Below are positions 62,392-64,000 of a DNA stretch of 64,000 bases, one piece after another. The position numbers were made by a program, and so were the translations under genes. The notes beneath the pieces were generated by a model, which saw only the letters and a program-made list of their open reading frames with translations, had not been told where the DNA came from and made no database searches. The stretch is from NCBI GenBank assembly GCA_043812935.1, contig JBDRLO010000059.1, positions 1 through 64,000 of the forward strand, written 5' to 3'. Position 1 is the first letter of the stretch, and each line of letters opens with the position of its first letter. The stretch is from JBDRNE01 sp043812935. GTDB taxonomy: Bacteria; Omnitrophota; Gorgyraeia; Tantalellales; Tantalellaceae.

Positions 62392-63933
62392 CTATTCCCA
62401 TTCAATAGTACTAGGCGGTTTTGAACTTATATCATAAACAACTCTGTTTATACCTTCAACCTGATTAATTATCCTGTTAGATATTTCACCGAGCACTTCA
62501 TACGGAATTTTCGCCCAATCCGCTGTCATACCATCTGTACTTGTAACTGCGCGCACTGCAAGCGTATTTTCATAAGTACGGTCGTCTCCCATTACACCTA
62601 CACTTTTAACAGGCAGAAGCACACCAAAAATCTGCCATGTTTTATGATAAATGCCGTGTTTTTTAGCCACATCTATTATAATCCAGTCAGCTTCCCGTAA
62701 AATATCGAGCCGTTCTTTTGTAACTTCCCCAATAATACGTACCGCTAACCCCGGCCCGGGAAACGGCTGACGGCCCGTAAGCTCCTTTGCCATACCTAAC
62801 TCACTGCCGACTTTTCGAACTTCATCTTTAAATAAATCCCTTAAAGGTTCCACAAGTTTGAGGCCCATTTTTTTCGGAAGCCCGCCTACATTATGATGAG
62901 ATTTTATGGTTTTACTCGGCCCTCCAAAAAAAGATTGGGATTCAATTACATCAGGATAAAGCGTCCCCTGCGCCAGAAAATTAACATTTCTAAAACTTTT
63001 GGCTTTTTTCTCAAAAACCTTAATAAACGTTCTACCTATTATTTTACGTTTTTTTTCCGGATCAGTAACGCCTTTAAGAGCAGTCAAAAATTCTTTTTCA
63101 GCTTGGGCAACGTGTAAATCCAGTTTTATATTTCTTTTAAATATTTCTTCCACTCTTTCTTTTTCTTTTTTTCGAAGAAGCCCGTTATCCACAAAAATAC
63201 AATGAAGTTTTTTGCCAAGCGCTTTATGCAAAAGAACAGCGCTTACGGTTGAATCAACCCCACCGGAAAGCCCTAAAACAACTTCAGAATCTTTAACCTG
63301 ATCCTGAATATCTTTCACCTTTTTATTTATAAACGACTTCATTGTCCATGTTTTTTTGCATTTACATATTGAAAAAAGGAAATTCTTTAAAATCTTGTCG
63401 CCTTCTTCAGTATGAACAACTTCCGGATGGAACTGAACCCCATAAATATTTTTCTCCAAATTCATAAATGCTGCTGAGAGAGTATCATCGCTTTCCGCGA
63501 TTATCTGAAAATTTTCAGGAAGTTTTTCAACCTTATCTCTGTGGCTCATCCATGTAATGCTTTTTGGTTTTAAACCTTTAAAAATATCATTATCCCTTTT
63601 AAACCGCACAGAAGTACGGCCGTATTCCCGTTTACCGCTTTTTTTTATTTTTCCGCCCAAAACTTTGCCAATAACCTGCATGCCGTAACAAATACCTAAA
63701 ACAGGCACGTTTAAATCAAAGATTCCCGGATCAAATACCGGAGCATCTTTATCATAAACACTTGACGGGCCGCCTGAAAATATTATACCGCATGGATTAA
63801 TTTGTTTTATCCTATGAACAGGTACTTTGGGAGACTCAACTATTGAATGCACACTGTTTTCTCTTATGCGCCGAGCTATAAGCTGTACGTACTGTGAACC
63901 AAAATCAATAATTAAAATTCCTTCTTTTGACAT
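62392..63933 (-). CDS. guaA: GMP synthase (glutamine-hydrolysing)
   Basis: 513 residues from the ATG at 63933, which has AAAGGA upstream and begins with the family's usual ILIIDFGSQY; the longer frame to 63993 adds 20 residues with no support. Class I glutaminase (GICYGMQVIG nucleophile, FHPEVVHT), the PP-loop GLSGGVDSTVSA and the C-terminal dimerisation domain (RPFPGPGLAVRI-like QPFPGPGLAVRIIG). Makes GMP from XMP. Confidence 0.95.
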   Translation of the reverse strand: MSKEGILIIDFGSQYVQLIARRIRENSVHSIVESPKVPVHRIKQINPCGIIFSGGPSSVYDKDAPVFDPGIFDLNVPVLGICYGMQVIGKVLGGKIKKSGKREYGRTSVRFKRDNDIFKGLKPKSITWMSHRDKVEKLPENFQIIAESDDTLSAAFMNLEKNIYGVQFHPEVVHTEEGDKILKNFLFSICKCKKTWTMKSFINKKVKDIQDQVKDSEVVLGLSGGVDSTVSAVLLHKALGKKLHCIFVDNGLLRKKEKERVEEIFKRNIKLDLHVAQAEKEFLTALKGVTDPEKKRKIIGRTFIKVFEKKAKSFRNVNFLAQGTLYPDVIESQSFFGGPSKTIKSHHNVGGLPKKMGLKLVEPLRDLFKDEVRKVGSELGMAKELTGRQPFPGPGLAVRIIGEVTKERLDILREADWIIIDVAKKHGIYHKTWQIFGVLLPVKSVGVMGDDRTYENTLAVRAVTSTDGMTADWAKIPYEVLGEISNRIINQVEGINRVVYDISSKPPSTIEWE

Positions 63934-64000
63934 TTGATTTTGTCCTTTATTTTGCCGCATTAACATTAAATTGCCCCTGAAAACTTTTGCCATTCCTGTT

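Noticed and set aside
1..64000. tRNA, rRNA and integrase or transposase genes
   Set aside because: I looked for tRNA T-arm patterns and transposase motifs on both strands and saw none I could support.

Overview
The window looks like a chromosomal segment of an uncultured Gram-negative bacterium, most plausibly Omnitrophota (former candidate phylum OP3). This is inferred from the low GC content, the very large secreted proteins, the mix of type IV pilus genes with a full division and cell-wall (dcw) cluster, and the many small hairpin repeats between genes. No rRNA marker is present, so the assignment is not proven. Essentially every gene is read from the minus strand, so operons run from high to low coordinates.

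Layout. (1) 1-4839: the 5' part of a giant secreted protein with a HExxH motif, a long coiled coil and a 17-residue tandem repeat running off the left edge. (2) 5154-13711: a type IV pilus or type II secretion motor operon in the order HAMP/GGDEF-like regulator, pilT, orphan MshEN domain, two pilB-type ATPases and pilC. A two-gene nucleotidyltransferase module is inserted between the second ATPase and pilC. (3) 13912-21283: the rod-shape operon mreB-mreC-mreD-mrdA-rodA, followed by a TIGR03960-type radical SAM gene that is split in two at a run of ten A. (4) 21374-30701: housekeeping genes aroA, rluD-like, lgt, lspA, a dksA-like gene, ileS, mtnP, a DUF167 gene, a yggT-like gene and proC. (5) 30902-48077: the dcw cluster, mraZ, two small basic ORFs, rsmH, ftsL-like, ftsI, murE, murF, mraY, murD, ftsW, murG, murC, murB, ddl, ftsQ and a degenerate ftsA. 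No ftsZ follows. A sigma-70-like promoter and a triple AAAGTGG operator lie in front of mraZ. (6) 48415-53784: a 1789-residue secreted protein with eight WD40-like repeats. (7) 54235-63933: a zinc-ribbon protein, a NapH-like ferredoxin membrane protein, malic enzyme, a Cys-cluster protein, a PilZ protein, a LOG-family protein, purQ, a purS-like/purL fusion and guaA.

How the genes work together. The mre/mrd and dcw sets together supply precursor synthesis (murB-G, ddl, mraY), lipid II polymerisation and cross-linking (rodA/mrdA, ftsW/ftsI) and scaffolding (mreBCD, ftsQ, ftsL, ftsA-like). The DNPR motif in MurE predicts meso-diaminopimelate peptidoglycan. Lgt and LspA process lipoproteins. The pilus motor genes sit with an MshEN domain and a GGDEF-like protein whose signature is degenerate, and a PilZ gene is present elsewhere, which suggests cyclic-di-GMP input to the motor.

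Non-coding structure is notable. Short hairpin families (a GGACAGGC/GCCTGTCC stem, a GGGCGGGG/CCCCGCCC stem, ACGTG-rich stretches and CCGGTTAG-like stretches) recur between genes, sometimes inside operons. At one place such an element supplies the C-terminus and stop codon of lgt.
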